Source: Myxococcales bacterium
GTDB taxonomy: Bacteria > Myxococcota > Polyangia > Nannocystales > Nannocystaceae
Direction: 5' to 3'
NCBI GenBank assembly: GCA_016793465.1
Contig: JAEUJW010000080.1
Location: 1 to 64,000 of the forward strand
Length of the DNA stretch: 64,000 nt
Both the position numbers and the translations under genes were made by a program. Numbering within the stretch: position 1 is the first letter of the stretch; each line of letters starts with the position of its first letter. This document shows, piece by piece, positions 9,801 through 16,885 of this stretch. Below the pieces are notes generated by a model. That model saw nothing but the letters and a program-made list of their open reading frames with translations. It was not told the DNA's origin and did no database searches.

Positions 9801-12086
9801 CGCCTCCGCCTGGCCCGCACCTCCGAGGACACCCACTACAAGGCCACGCTGCTGGTCGAGTCCGCCGAGGTGCTGCTGCGCTCGGCCGCCCCCGAGGACC
9901 GCGAGTTCGCCGCCAACGCGATCCTCGGCGCCCTGCGCGAGGACCCCGGCAACCCCTACGCCGTGCGCCTGCTCGAGTCGCTGCTCGGCGACCCCAACTC
10001 GCCGCTGGCCATGACCGACGCCGTCGGCGCCCGCGCCGTGCGGGCCCAGTCCGACAGCGAGCGCGCCATCTTCTACCTCGAGAGCGCCGAGCTGCTCGAG
10101 CACGCGGGCGCCGTCAACGAGGCCCAGCGGGCCTACCGCGCCGCCCTGCGGGCCATGCCGGGCCTCGCCCCCGCCGAGCTCGGCCTCACGCGACTCGCCA
10201 GCGGCACCGCGGCCCAGACCGCCGCGCCCAAGCAGAAGGCCGTGTCGGTGCACACCCTCATGGCCGAGGCCCGCGACGCGGCCGTGCGCGCCGGCACCAC
10301 CGGCAAGGCCGCCGACGCCGAGCAGGCCCTCGGCCTGCTCGGTCAGATCCTCGGCCGCGACCCCCACTACCGCGACGCCATCGGCCTGACCCGCGCGCTC
10401 GCCACCCAGCTCCCCGAGCCCGCGCCGGCGATCAACCTGCTCAGCACCGTGTTCGGCCGCATCACCGACCCCGGCCTGCGCTACGAGCTCGGCGTGTTCC
10501 TCGGCGAGCAGTCCACGCGCGACGAGGACGCCCTCGCCTACTTCAACGTCGCCGCCCAGGCCCGCCCCGACGGCAAGCAGGCCCTGCGCGGCCTGGTCCG
10601 CTGCTACCAGCAGCTCGGCCGCGAGGCCGAGTCGGCCCGCGCGATGGAGCAGCTGCTCGCCCTCTACGACCCCGGCGAGCCCTCGGCCGTCGACCTGCGC
10701 CTCATCCTCGCCGGCATCCTCGCGCAGCAGCCCGCGACCCTCGGCCGCGCCCTCGAGCACGCGCGCATCGTCCTGCAGGCCCGCGGCGACGACCCCCGCG
10801 CCATCCAGCTGATGGCCCAGCTGCTCGAGCGCAGCCGCCAGCCCGCCGAGGCCGCCGACCTGCTCGAGCGCCTCACCACCCGCGAACGCGACCCCGACCG
10901 CCTGCACGACCTGTTCATGCAGCGCGCCAAGCTGCTCGCCGAGGTGCCGGGCCGCGAGGCCCACGCCCTCGCCGCCGTCGAGAAGGCCGCCGAGTACGGC
11001 CCCGGCAACCGCACCACCATCCTGCTGCTCATCCGCCTGCTCGAGCGCAGCGGCAAGGTCGACCGCGTCGCCACCTACCTCGACCCGATCCGCGCCGCCA
11101 TGCTCACCAGCATCGGCCGCGGCGCCGTCAACCCCAGCGACATCCGCATGCTCGCCGAGGTCGCCGCCCGCCCCAACCCGACGCTGTCGCAGATGGCCCG
11201 CCTGCTGGTCTACGCGCTCGAGCCGTCGTCGGCCCCGCCCCCCGAGGGCCACATGCGCGCCGCCAGCCTGACCGGCGTGCAGACCGTGATCGGCACCGCC
11301 GGCCTGCGCCAGCTGCTGCTCTCGCCCGGCGAGTCGATCGACGTCAGCGACCTGCTCGCCTGCGCCGAGTCGGCGATGGACCGCATGTACATCGAGTTCA
11401 CCGGCCTCAACCCCGAGGAGGGCGTGCCGATGCCGCCGAACGTCGACGGCAACGCGCTCTCGGGCCAGATCGCCCAGTGGAGCCGCCTCGTCGGCCTCGG
11501 CCCGCTGTCGCTGCGCGCCTGCTCGATCAACAACACCGTGGCCCTGCTCGAGGAGGGCGACGACCACGTGCTGCGCCTCGGCGTCAACCTGTGGCTGCGC
11601 GGCGACTACATCGCCTGGCGCGGCCTCGCCGCCCTCGCGCTGGCCCGCCACGCCCTCGGCGGCGGCAAGGTCCGCGCCCTCAACCCCGTCGAGCTCGACC
11701 TCGTGATCGCCGCCAGCTTCGAGGTCACCAAGGTCTTCAACGCCATCACCGCCGACCCCGAGGCCCGCCGCCTCCGCGACCTCACCAACAACCTCGGCAA
11801 GAACCTGCCCCGCCGCCAGCGCCGCCCGCTGCTGCGCATCTGCCAGGCCCTCTCGAGCACCCACTTCGAACCCGCGACCACCGCCCGCGCCACCCTCGCC
11901 ACCGACCTGCGCATGGCCGTGCTGCTGTCCGGCGACGTGAGCGGCTGCCTCGCCGCCGCCTGCCTGCTCGACGGCTTCGCCAACGGCGGCCTGAAGCAGC
12001 GCATCAGCCTGTCCCGCACCGCCCAGGAGCTCGCCGTCTTCATGATGAGCGACGCCCACCTGACCCTGCGCAAGGCGATCGGCTGA
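6846..12086 (+). CDS. Giant TPR-repeat protein (1746 aa), second of a coupled pair
   Basis: The ATG sits inside the stop codon of the upstream TPR gene (ATGA overlap), implying translational coupling. The first 60 residues are a Pro/Ser low-complexity segment built from repeated DNA. TPR-like repeats follow (for example AAEVYELAVAEDPKNTACL and AREAYERALKLSPGY). The last 250 residues or so form a non-TPR region containing LRLGVNLWLRGDYIAWRG and ending MSDAHLTLRKAIG, similar in order and ending to the C-terminal region of its neighbour. I infer the pair arose by duplication. There is no signal peptide, and no enzymatic motif is seen. A GGATGTCCTGAAGGACATCC palindrome lies inside the gene at 8033. 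Confidence 0.85.
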   Translation: MTIPPPPTIGGSSSPPSSPPSPPSTSPPSAPPSPPSAPPSPPSTPPAALAPAVPPAALDLRTTHPETPPVRAPAPTLLDLPDALFPFDLEQDPGARARTPLHAPQRWLHFADALATAAAAAGDPAVRSAMSGEAGRIYVQQLARGERGEALLAEASPAVRRAAERTAQVPGGSAADELAALAREASDEQRPPQQRAAAWVEHGEHREQVGDLVGARASYRAALALVANHPIATVLAADVERVLAVAPAANAGEHRAAARALIAAQLAALPGPSAVPRPPELGKPAPKPVAEDPSRLPHARVRSALLQELADVCDDPAERRTHLEAAHAADPDDPAPLLALVRAVRAEFGPPAQLADLYRKLARLHSGPSRNPPDPVASAAYLQLAVIAVGGADVPPDVLKDIRTWLEGHGQDAAAHALLDALAHNFGHHGARFDDAVGADGLRPVDVLVRLAAFKDDPREQAILREQVARLRWEATLLATSQSALADDGTLRRLGDDEPEQDPLSEDEHDALRHLETDLRFVRRYLPEQRWVWQALAAVLRRLADTPALIAHLTEWAQSRSHGAERAGVLLQLGFVHERIEHDLSRAAEVYELAVAEDPKNTACLRALGSVYERMRRWSSAAAILQRQARETGDGPERLAALRRIAAIAETELRDVDLAISSLQEVAQLDQDDVLSLFQLATLCRKHDRPTVLIQTLQQLVERLDEDIARTAILVELGEAHELRLRQRSTAREAYERALKLSPGYTPALRALARLYRDSGDRDALLRLHEPEVDATSDPAVLALKAGRICFEELGDMERAVEYLWRAYRLNPDLVPAREILLQLLSATGRIREAYDLLRAQDPPHSPGLLADFHYRLGLIAEALARQSDGGAADEDRALQHYRAALAVQPDHGLAFERSRRLLVQNHDVANLIRLLEDQLQHAPAPLKPGHLVQLARLYMGTGDLDAARGGYEAAAELAPDDAIILREYKNLLRKQGDEEILPTVRLRLARTSEDTHYKATLLVESAEVLLRSAAPEDREFAANAILGALREDPGNPYAVRLLESLLGDPNSPLAMTDAVGARAVRAQSDSERAIFYLESAELLEHAGAVNEAQRAYRAALRAMPGLAPAELGLTRLASGTAAQTAAPKQKAVSVHTLMAEARDAAVRAGTTGKAADAEQALGLLGQILGRDPHYRDAIGLTRALATQLPEPAPAINLLSTVFGRITDPGLRYELGVFLGEQSTRDEDALAYFNVAAQARPDGKQALRGLVRCYQQLGREAESARAMEQLLALYDPGEPSAVDLRLILAGILAQQPATLGRALEHARIVLQARGDDPRAIQLMAQLLERSRQPAEAADLLERLTTRERDPDRLHDLFMQRAKLLAEVPGREAHALAAVEKAAEYGPGNRTTILLLIRLLERSGKVDRVATYLDPIRAAMLTSIGRGAVNPSDIRMLAEVAARPNPTLSQMARLLVYALEPSSAPPPEGHMRAASLTGVQTVIGTAGLRQLLLSPGESIDVSDLLACAESAMDRMYIEFTGLNPEEGVPMPPNVDGNALSGQIAQWSRLVGLGPLSLRACSINNTVALLEEGDDHVLRLGVNLWLRGDYIAWRGLAALALARHALGGGKVRALNPVELDLVIAASFEVTKVFNAITADPEARRLRDLTNNLGKNLPRRQRRPLLRICQALSSTHFEPATTARATLATDLRMAVLLSGDVSGCLAAACLLDGFANGGLKQRISLSRTAQELAVFMMSDAHLTLRKAIG
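6893..6985 (+). repeat. Pro/Ser-coding short tandem repeat
   Basis: GAGCCCGCCGTCC recurs at 6905, 6941 and 6962, with a 21-base period between the last two copies. It encodes the Pro-Ser-Ala-Pro low-complexity start of the second TPR protein. Such repeats can change length by slippage. Confidence 0.7.
8032..8053. repeat. GA-centred 22-bp palindrome inside a TPR gene
   Basis: Ten-base arms CGGATGTCCT and AGGACATCCG are separated by GA. Similar GA-centred palindromes occur at 12675, 14606 and 34030. Being inside a coding region, it is not a terminator here. Confidence 0.6.
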
Positions 12087-12162
12087 GCCGCGCACGCGCG
12101 TCGATCGCGTTCGTCCCTCGCGTCCACGCGCCGCGCGGGTCCTCGCCCGCGCGATCGCGCCG

Positions 12163-12181
12163 GGGCCGGCGTCGCCGGCCC
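12163..12181. terminator. Stem-loop after the TPR pair
   Basis: Perfect arms GGGCCGGC and GCCGGCCC with a 3-base loop lie 77 bases after the TPR stop and before the next start. There is no T-run, so factor-independent termination is uncertain. Confidence 0.4.
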
Positions 12182-12199
12182 GCGTGTTAGCCTCGAGGC

Positions 12200-12721
12200 A
12201 TGCGTGGCGGGTGGGTCGTGGTCGGCGTGGTCGGGTCGTTCGTGTGCGCATGCAAGGCGGTCCCCGTCGCCGTCGCGCTCGAGCCCGAGGCCGCCGAGAC
12301 CGTCGCCGCCGAGCCGCCGCGCTCGCGGCCGGTGTTCACCCGCGCCCTCGACGGATCCGCCGAGCCGCTCGAGTGCTTCCGGCCCGAGCAGTTCGGCCCG
12401 GTCCGCCTCAGCCCCGATCAATGGCTGCGCCGCCGCGGCGCCGGCGTCACCGACCTCCGCAGGCTCCGCAGCTCGAAGGACCGCCCGGTCGAGGTGTGCA
12501 ACGTGCGCGGCGAGCAGGACTTCCTGCTGTCGGTCCGCTGCGCCGACGGGCGCCCGCCGTTCAACAGCTCCGCGGAGGTCGCACGCGCCAGGACCGGCAG
12601 CGTCGGCAGCGGCGGCCGCTGCCACACGATCATCGACCTCTACGAGGTCACCTGCGCCGAGGCCACCTACGCCGTGTACATGGACATGTACATGTGCCCC
12701 GAGGGCAGCAGCTTCCGCTGA
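12200..12721 (+). CDS. Small Cys-containing putative lipoprotein
   Basis: 173 residues. The start MRGGWVVVGVVGSFVCAC is a short hydrophobic signal with a lipobox-like end. The mature part has a Pro/Glu-rich linker and then a domain with spaced cysteines (ECF, VCN, RCADG, RCHT, TCAE, MCPE), which suggests disulphides in an exported protein. I do not recognise the family. It stands alone between the TPR pair and a convergent regulator gene, with a strong palindromic stem-loop after it. A GA-centred palindrome (TGTACATG, GA, CATGTACA) lies near its 3' end at 12675. Confidence 0.6.
   Translation: MRGGWVVVGVVGSFVCACKAVPVAVALEPEAAETVAAEPPRSRPVFTRALDGSAEPLECFRPEQFGPVRLSPDQWLRRRGAGVTDLRRLRSSKDRPVEVCNVRGEQDFLLSVRCADGRPPFNSSAEVARARTGSVGSGGRCHTIIDLYEVTCAEATYAVYMDMYMCPEGSSFR
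12675..12692. repeat. GA-centred palindrome near the 3' end of a small lipoprotein gene
   Basis: Eight-base arms TGTACATG and CATGTACA flank GA. It encodes part of Val-Tyr-Met-Asp-Met-Tyr-Met, so it may be coincidental; grouped with the sites at 8032, 14606 and 34030. Confidence 0.45.
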
Positions 12722-12730
12722 CGAACGGAC

Positions 12731-12762
12731 CGGGCCCCGCAGGCGTACGCCGGCGGGGCCCG
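12731..12762. terminator. Bidirectional terminator-like hairpin between convergent genes
   Basis: Outer arms CGGGCCCCGC and GCGGGGCCCG enclose a second perfect palindrome, GGCGTACGCC. The whole 32 bases form one near-perfect stem. It sits between the ends of a plus-strand lipoprotein gene and a minus-strand regulator gene, the expected place for a shared terminator. Confidence 0.65.
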
Positions 12763-12792
12763 TCGTCTCAGCGCCCGTCCGCGGGCCGCGGC

Positions 12793-14331
12793 CTACTCGT
12801 CGTCGTCGTCCTCGTCGCCGCTCGCGCTCGCGGTGGTCGCCACCGAGGGCACGCCCGACTGCGGGGTCGCGCGGTACTCGTTGAGGCGGTACTGGATCTT
12901 GCGCGGCGAGATGCCGAGGATCTTCGCGGCCTTGCTGGTGCTGCCGCCGACGTGCTCGAGCGTGCGGAGGATCGCGTAGCGCTCGAGCTCCCGCAGCGAG
13001 GCGCCCGGGATCGTCGGGGCCGTGTCGTCGCCGCGCATGCGGGTCATCAGCTCGCGCGGCAGGTCGCGCGGCTCGATCTCCGAGCCGCGGGCCATGACCA
13101 CCGCCCGCTCGACGCAGTGCTCGAGCTGACGGATGTTGCCCGGCCAGTCGCTGCCGAGCAGCACGCCGAGCGCCCGCTCGCTGAAGCCGACCACGTGCTT
13201 GTGCGCCTTCTGGGCCGAGCGCTTGAGGAAGTGCATGGCCAGCAGCGGGATGTCGTCGCGACGCTCGCGCAGCGACGGCGTGCGCAGGCTGACCACGCCG
13301 AGCCGGTAGTACAGGTCCTCGCGGAACTTGCCGGCCTTGACCAACCGCTCGAGGTCCTTGCTGGTCGAGGCCACCACCCGCACGTCGGCGCCGATCGACT
13401 CGGTGTCGCCGGCGCGCTCGAACTTGTGCTCCTGCAGGTAGCGCAGCAGCTTGGCCTGCACGGTCGGCGGCATCTCCTCGACGTCGGCCAGCACGAGCGT
13501 GCCGCCGTCGGCCTCCTTCAGGCGGCCCTCGCGGGTGACCGCGCCGTTCTCCTTGTGGCCGAACAGCGTGCGCTCGAACGAGGCGGTGTCGCCGATCGCC
13601 CCGCACTTCAGCTGGACCAGCGGCCCGGCCTTGCGCGCGCTCCACTGGTGGAGCAGCCGCGCCAGCAGCTGCTTGCCCGTGCCGGTCTCGCCGGTGATCA
13701 GCACCGACACCGGCGAGTCGGCGACCTGCTTGGCGAGGTCGACGAGGTCACGCAGCACCTTGGCCTGGCCGATGAGCCCGCCGCTCGCCCCGTCGCCCTC
13801 GCGGGCCTCGAGCGCCGAGCGCAGGCTCTTGGCCTCGCGCTGCAGGGCCCGGTGCGCCAGCACGCGGCGGAGCACCACCAGCAGCTGCGGCAGGTGCACC
13901 GGCTTGCTCAGGTAGTCGTCCGCGCCGAGGTGCATCGCCTCGACCGCGCCCTCGACCGATCCGTACGCCGTCATGACGATGACCGCGACCTCGGGCAGCC
14001 GCTCGCGCAGCTTCGTCATCAGCTCGATGCCGCCGAGCGCAGGCATCTTCACGTCGGTGATCACGACGTCAGGGTCCCAGTTGTCGGCCCGACCGAGCGC
14101 CTTGTAGCCGTCGGCCGCCGACTGCACCTCGTAGCCCTCCTCGCGGAGCAGCTCCGCGAGGGCGCTGCGGGCGCTGGACTCGTCGTCCACGACCAGCACC
14201 CGCACCGGGGTTGTCTCGGCGCGGGTGACCGGCGCGGCCGGACCGACGACGACATCAGAAGAGTGACCGCCGCCGACGCCAGCATCGTCGTTACGATCGT
14301 GATTTTCGGAGTGCGCTTCGTGCAGCGACAT
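12793..14331 (-). CDS. NtrC-family response regulator with degenerate sigma-54 ATPase core
   Basis: 512 residues from MSLHEAHSEN; an in-frame ATG at 14352 is the alternative start. The receiver domain (residues 44-160) is intact: Asp49/50, phospho-acceptor Asp93, Thr121, Lys143. The AAA+ domain (186-425) keeps Walker A GETGTGK and the FREDLYYRL arginine segment. But the GAFTGA loop is replaced by NGAVTRE and is four residues shorter than in the intact regulator at 29443. The Walker B core FLDE is changed to VLAD, and the usual Ala-Thr-Asn sensor is Ser-Thr-Ser. The Fis-type helix-turn-helix (450-487) is intact. It therefore probably binds DNA but should not activate sigma-54 polymerase in the usual way; it could be a repressor, a sigma-70 regulator or a partner subunit. 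Its target is unknown; it lies just after the gsp operon. Confidence 0.85.
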   Translation of the reverse strand: MSLHEAHSENHDRNDDAGVGGGHSSDVVVGPAAPVTRAETTPVRVLVVDDESSARSALAELLREEGYEVQSAADGYKALGRADNWDPDVVITDVKMPALGGIELMTKLRERLPEVAVIVMTAYGSVEGAVEAMHLGADDYLSKPVHLPQLLVVLRRVLAHRALQREAKSLRSALEAREGDGASGGLIGQAKVLRDLVDLAKQVADSPVSVLITGETGTGKQLLARLLHQWSARKAGPLVQLKCGAIGDTASFERTLFGHKENGAVTREGRLKEADGGTLVLADVEEMPPTVQAKLLRYLQEHKFERAGDTESIGADVRVVASTSKDLERLVKAGKFREDLYYRLGVVSLRTPSLRERRDDIPLLAMHFLKRSAQKAHKHVVGFSERALGVLLGSDWPGNIRQLEHCVERAVVMARGSEIEPRDLPRELMTRMRGDDTAPTIPGASLRELERYAILRTLEHVGGSTSKAAKILGISPRKIQYRLNEYRATPQSGVPSVATTASASGDEDDDDE

Positions 14332-14389
14332 ACGAACAAGGTGCCGTGTCATCCGTCCTGTGGCCACGCCTCGGGCCTCCACCAGACGC

Positions 14390-14404
14390 GCACAAGTTGC
14401 GCCA
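14390..14404 (-). promoter_or_regulatory. Candidate sigma-54 promoter for the degenerate regulator
   Basis: The minus strand reads TGGCGCAACTTGTGC. It has the GG-N10-GC spacing of -24/-12 promoters and agrees with TGGCAC-N5-TTGC at several other positions. It lies about 40-60 bases upstream of either possible start codon. One such match is expected by chance in GC-rich DNA, so confidence is low. Confidence 0.3.
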
Positions 14405-14605
14405 GAACGCAACCGGCTGGGGTTTTTCCGGGCAAAACGGGCCTCTGACGGGCGCAATTCTGGACGCCCGCAACTTCTTCGCGCAGCCCCTGCAGAGCCC
14501 GGCACGATCCGGAGGCGGCAGCCACCCCTGCATGACCTCGTGAACGCCCGCGTGCCGGCCCGCTCGCAGCGACCGGGCCGACCAGGAGCTGTCCGTTCAG
14601 CCAGG

Positions 14606-14621
14606 CTGTCTCGAGAGACAG
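14606..14621. terminator. GA-centred palindrome after gspN
   Basis: Arms CTGTCTC and GAGACAG flank GA. Together with the next hairpin it forms a tandem stem-loop at the end of the gsp operon. It also belongs to the dispersed GA-centred palindrome group. Confidence 0.5.
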
Positions 14622-14622
14622 A

Positions 14623-14654
14623 TTCAAGGCGAGGAGTCGCCGCCCCGCCTTGAA
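14623..14654 (-). terminator. Stem-loop at the end of the gsp operon
   Basis: Perfect nine-base arms TTCAAGGCG and CGCCTTGAA with a 14-base loop begin 15 bases after the gspN stop. No clear T-tract follows, but position supports a terminator or mRNA 3'-end stabiliser. Confidence 0.55.
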
Positions 14655-14669
14655 CCGCGACGACCCGCC

Positions 14670-16271
14670 CTACTGGGCCTCGCCGCCGCCGCCGCCCGCT
14701 TCGCCGCCAGCGCCCTGACCGCCGCCGCCCTCGCCCTCGCGCGGCGCGCCCTCGGGGTTCTGGTTCTCGCCCTCGGCCGGCGGCGGCTGCTCCTGGTTGT
14801 CCGCCGGCTTGTCCTCGGCCTTGGGCTCCTCGGGCTGCTCCGCTGGCTTGTCCTGCTCGCGGGCCTCGTCGCGGTCGCGGTCGCGGTCGTCGGACTTCTC
14901 CTCCGGCTTGTCCTCGGGCTTGTCCGCCGGCCGCTCGTCGCGCCGCTCGTCGGTCTTCTCGTCGCGCCGCTCGTCGGCCCGCTCGTCGGTCTTCTCGGGC
15001 TCACGCACCGCGCCGTCGGCGGTCTCCGGGCGGGCCGCGCTGTCCGGCGCGTCGCCGGCCGAGTCGGCCGCCTTCTCGTCGGTCTCCTTGGTGTCCTTCT
15101 TGGTCGTCGGCTTCTTGGCCTTGCGCTTGGCCTCGCGCTCCTTGGCCTTCTCGCGGGCTTCCTTGGCCCGCTCCTCGCGGCTCTTGGCCTTCAGGCCCGA
15201 GAACTTGGGCCGCCCCGGCGAGCCGCGCAGCTTGAAGCCGAGCCAGCCCTCGTCGGCGCCGTCGAGCTTGCTCGAGGGCCCGGCCGTCTGGACCATCAGC
15301 TTCAGCGGCTCGCTGCGGTCCTGCAGCGCCTGGGTGACCAGCAGCTTCAGGTCGAGCTCGAACTCCGACTTCGAGAACGGGTCGGACAGCTTCAGGCCGC
15401 CGGTGATCTTGAGCGTGAGGTCGTCGCTCGTCGTCTCGAACTTCTCCGCCGTCGCCTTGCCGTCGGCGACCACCAGCTTGCCGCCGAGGCTGCCGAGGTC
15501 GATCTCCGGCAGCGTCACGCCCTTGGCCATGATCCCGCTCGAGCCCGGCATGTACAGCGGCGTCACGCCGTCGCCGATCTTGCACGCCGCGCACGACAAC
15601 GAAATCTCGCCCGCGGCCTTGGCGAACTTGTTCTCCGGCAGCGTCAGGTCGACCTCGAGCCCGAACAGCCCGGCCAGCGGCGCGTTGACCGACTGCTGCA
15701 GCTTCGGCACGTCGTACAGCTGCAGCTCGGTGATCGAGAGCTTGACCGTCGACTCCTCCTCGCTCTTCGTGTACTCGGCGTGGATCGTCGCCTCGTCGAT
15801 CTTGGTGTCGACGACGACGTCGTAGTCGCCCATGAGCAGGCCGATCACCCCGACGTCGACGTCGACCTCCGGCAGCTCGAGCGTGCGCGGGATCTGGCCG
15901 GCGTGCGACGGCTGGAACGTCCAGCGCACGTTGTAGAGCGTGACCCCGCCGAACGGCGAGACGGACATGTCCTCGATGTCGATGATGTAGCCGGCCTCGC
16001 GCGCGGTCTGGCCGATGCGCCAGGCGATCGCGCGCGTCGGCAGCGACACCCACACGAACACGAAGAACACGACCACGAACAGGAACACGTAGCCGGCCGC
16101 GCCACGCAGGCGGCGGTTGACCAGGCGCAGGCGGTCGCCGAACCCGCCCACGCCCACGGGCTCCGGCGACGACGGCGGCACGGCGCGCATGCCCGACGCC
16201 GACATCGACGGCGTCGGGTCCGGCGAGCGGCGCAGCTGCAACTTGGGGAGACTCGGGAGCTTGATCTTCAC
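14670..16271 (-). CDS. gspN: Type II secretion protein GspN with long charged tail
   Basis: 533 residues from a GTG overlapping the gspM stop (GTGA). After a cytoplasmic stretch of about 55 residues, one membrane helix (GYVFLFVVVFFVFVWVSLP, about 60-78) is followed by a periplasmic domain of GspN type. That domain has an amphipathic layout (EDMSVSPFGGVTLYNVRW, IHAEYTKS, KLRGSPGRPKF) resembling AsmA-like lipid or wall-associated proteins. From about residue 365 the protein is a low-complexity Lys/Glu/Asp/Arg-rich tail ending in Gly-rich sequence; this is unusual in length and probably disordered. Last gene of the gsp operon. Assignment rests mainly on position after gspL and gspM and on the single-TM architecture. 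Confidence 0.75.
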   Translation of the reverse strand: MKIKLPSLPKLQLRRSPDPTPSMSASGMRAVPPSSPEPVGVGGFGDRLRLVNRRLRGAAGYVFLFVVVFFVFVWVSLPTRAIAWRIGQTAREAGYIIDIEDMSVSPFGGVTLYNVRWTFQPSHAGQIPRTLELPEVDVDVGVIGLLMGDYDVVVDTKIDEATIHAEYTKSEEESTVKLSITELQLYDVPKLQQSVNAPLAGLFGLEVDLTLPENKFAKAAGEISLSCAACKIGDGVTPLYMPGSSGIMAKGVTLPEIDLGSLGGKLVVADGKATAEKFETTSDDLTLKITGGLKLSDPFSKSEFELDLKLLVTQALQDRSEPLKLMVQTAGPSSKLDGADEGWLGFKLRGSPGRPKFSGLKAKSREERAKEAREKAKEREAKRKAKKPTTKKDTKETDEKAADSAGDAPDSAARPETADGAVREPEKTDERADERRDEKTDERRDERPADKPEDKPEEKSDDRDRDRDEAREQDKPAEQPEEPKAEDKPADNQEQPPPAEGENQNPEGAPREGEGGGGQGAGGEAGGGGGEAQ

Positions 16272-16885
16272 TGCGCGTCCCCCTCACCGGCCGACTCGGC
16301 CCCGGCCCCGGCCTCGGCCCCGGCCCCGGGCTTCTGCAGCTCCCAGGTGGCCAGGTCGACCTCGACGTTGAGCCGGTCCTCCTCGGCCGACGGCGACTTG
16401 ATGCCGAGCCGGTCGACGATGAGGATGTGCCCCGGCTGCTGCTCGAGCTTGCCGAGGAACGTCAACAGCTCCTCGAGCGGCACGTTGCGCACCTCGAACC
16501 CGTAGGTGCGCTTGGTCAGGCCGTTGCCGAGCTCGATCATCGTCTTCTCCTCGCCGCCGCGGACCTCGCCGGCGACCAGCGTCTTCGACATGTCCTCGAT
16601 CAGCGTCGAGAAGATGATGGGCGTGGTGTTGGCGATCCTCGCCTCGCGCTGGGCCTTCTCCTTCTTCTTCAGGTCGTAGACCGTGCCCTTGGTGTACACG
16701 AGGTCGAGGCCGTGGCGCAGATCGTCGATGGCCGCCTGCTTCTCGGCCATCGACAGGCCGCGCATGTAGAACAGCACGCCGGTCGCGCACACGAAGAACA
16801 CGATGAGCAGCACGCCGAGGAGGGCGCGCTCGCGCGGGTTGAGGCGGGACATGAAGCCGCCGCCGAGGGCGATCGTAGTGCTCAC
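16268..16885 (-). CDS. gspM: Type II secretion protein GspM
   Basis: 205 residues from a GTG that overlaps the gspL stop (GTGA); an internal ATG at 16852 (MSRLNPRERALLG) is the alternative start. A single N-terminal membrane helix (LLGVLLIVFFVCATGVLFYM) is followed by a coiled-coil-prone stretch (residues 45-85) and a small ferredoxin-like periplasmic domain with the PilO/GspM pattern (EELLTFLGKLEQQPGHILIV). In known systems GspM pairs with GspL in the inner-membrane platform. The end is an Ala/Gly/Glu low-complexity tail. The next gene, gspN, starts inside the stop codon. Confidence 0.8.
   Translation of the reverse strand: MSTTIALGGGFMSRLNPRERALLGVLLIVFFVCATGVLFYMRGLSMAEKQAAIDDLRHGLDLVYTKGTVYDLKKKEKAQREARIANTTPIIFSTLIEDMSKTLVAGEVRGGEEKTMIELGNGLTKRTYGFEVRNVPLEELLTFLGKLEQQPGHILIVDRLGIKSPSAEEDRLNVEVDLATWELQKPGAGAEAGAGAESAGEGDAQ

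Larger units (their letters stand above)
14332..14669. other. 338-base intergenic region between gspN and the degenerate regulator
   Basis: I see no gene here. On the gspN side are two adjacent hairpins (14606-14621 and 14623-14654), presumably ending the gsp operon. On the regulator side is a candidate sigma-54 promoter (14390-14404) overlapping an inverted repeat TTGCG, six bases, CGCAA (14397-14412). The middle is unremarkable. Confidence 0.6.

Noticed and set aside
6897..12251. A 1784-codon open frame on the minus strand opposite the second TPR gene
   Set aside because: It is a mirror of the real gene. GC-rich codon bias leaves the antisense frame open, the product is Ala/Gly/Val/Arg-rich with no domain, and the plus-strand frame has clear TPR repeats.
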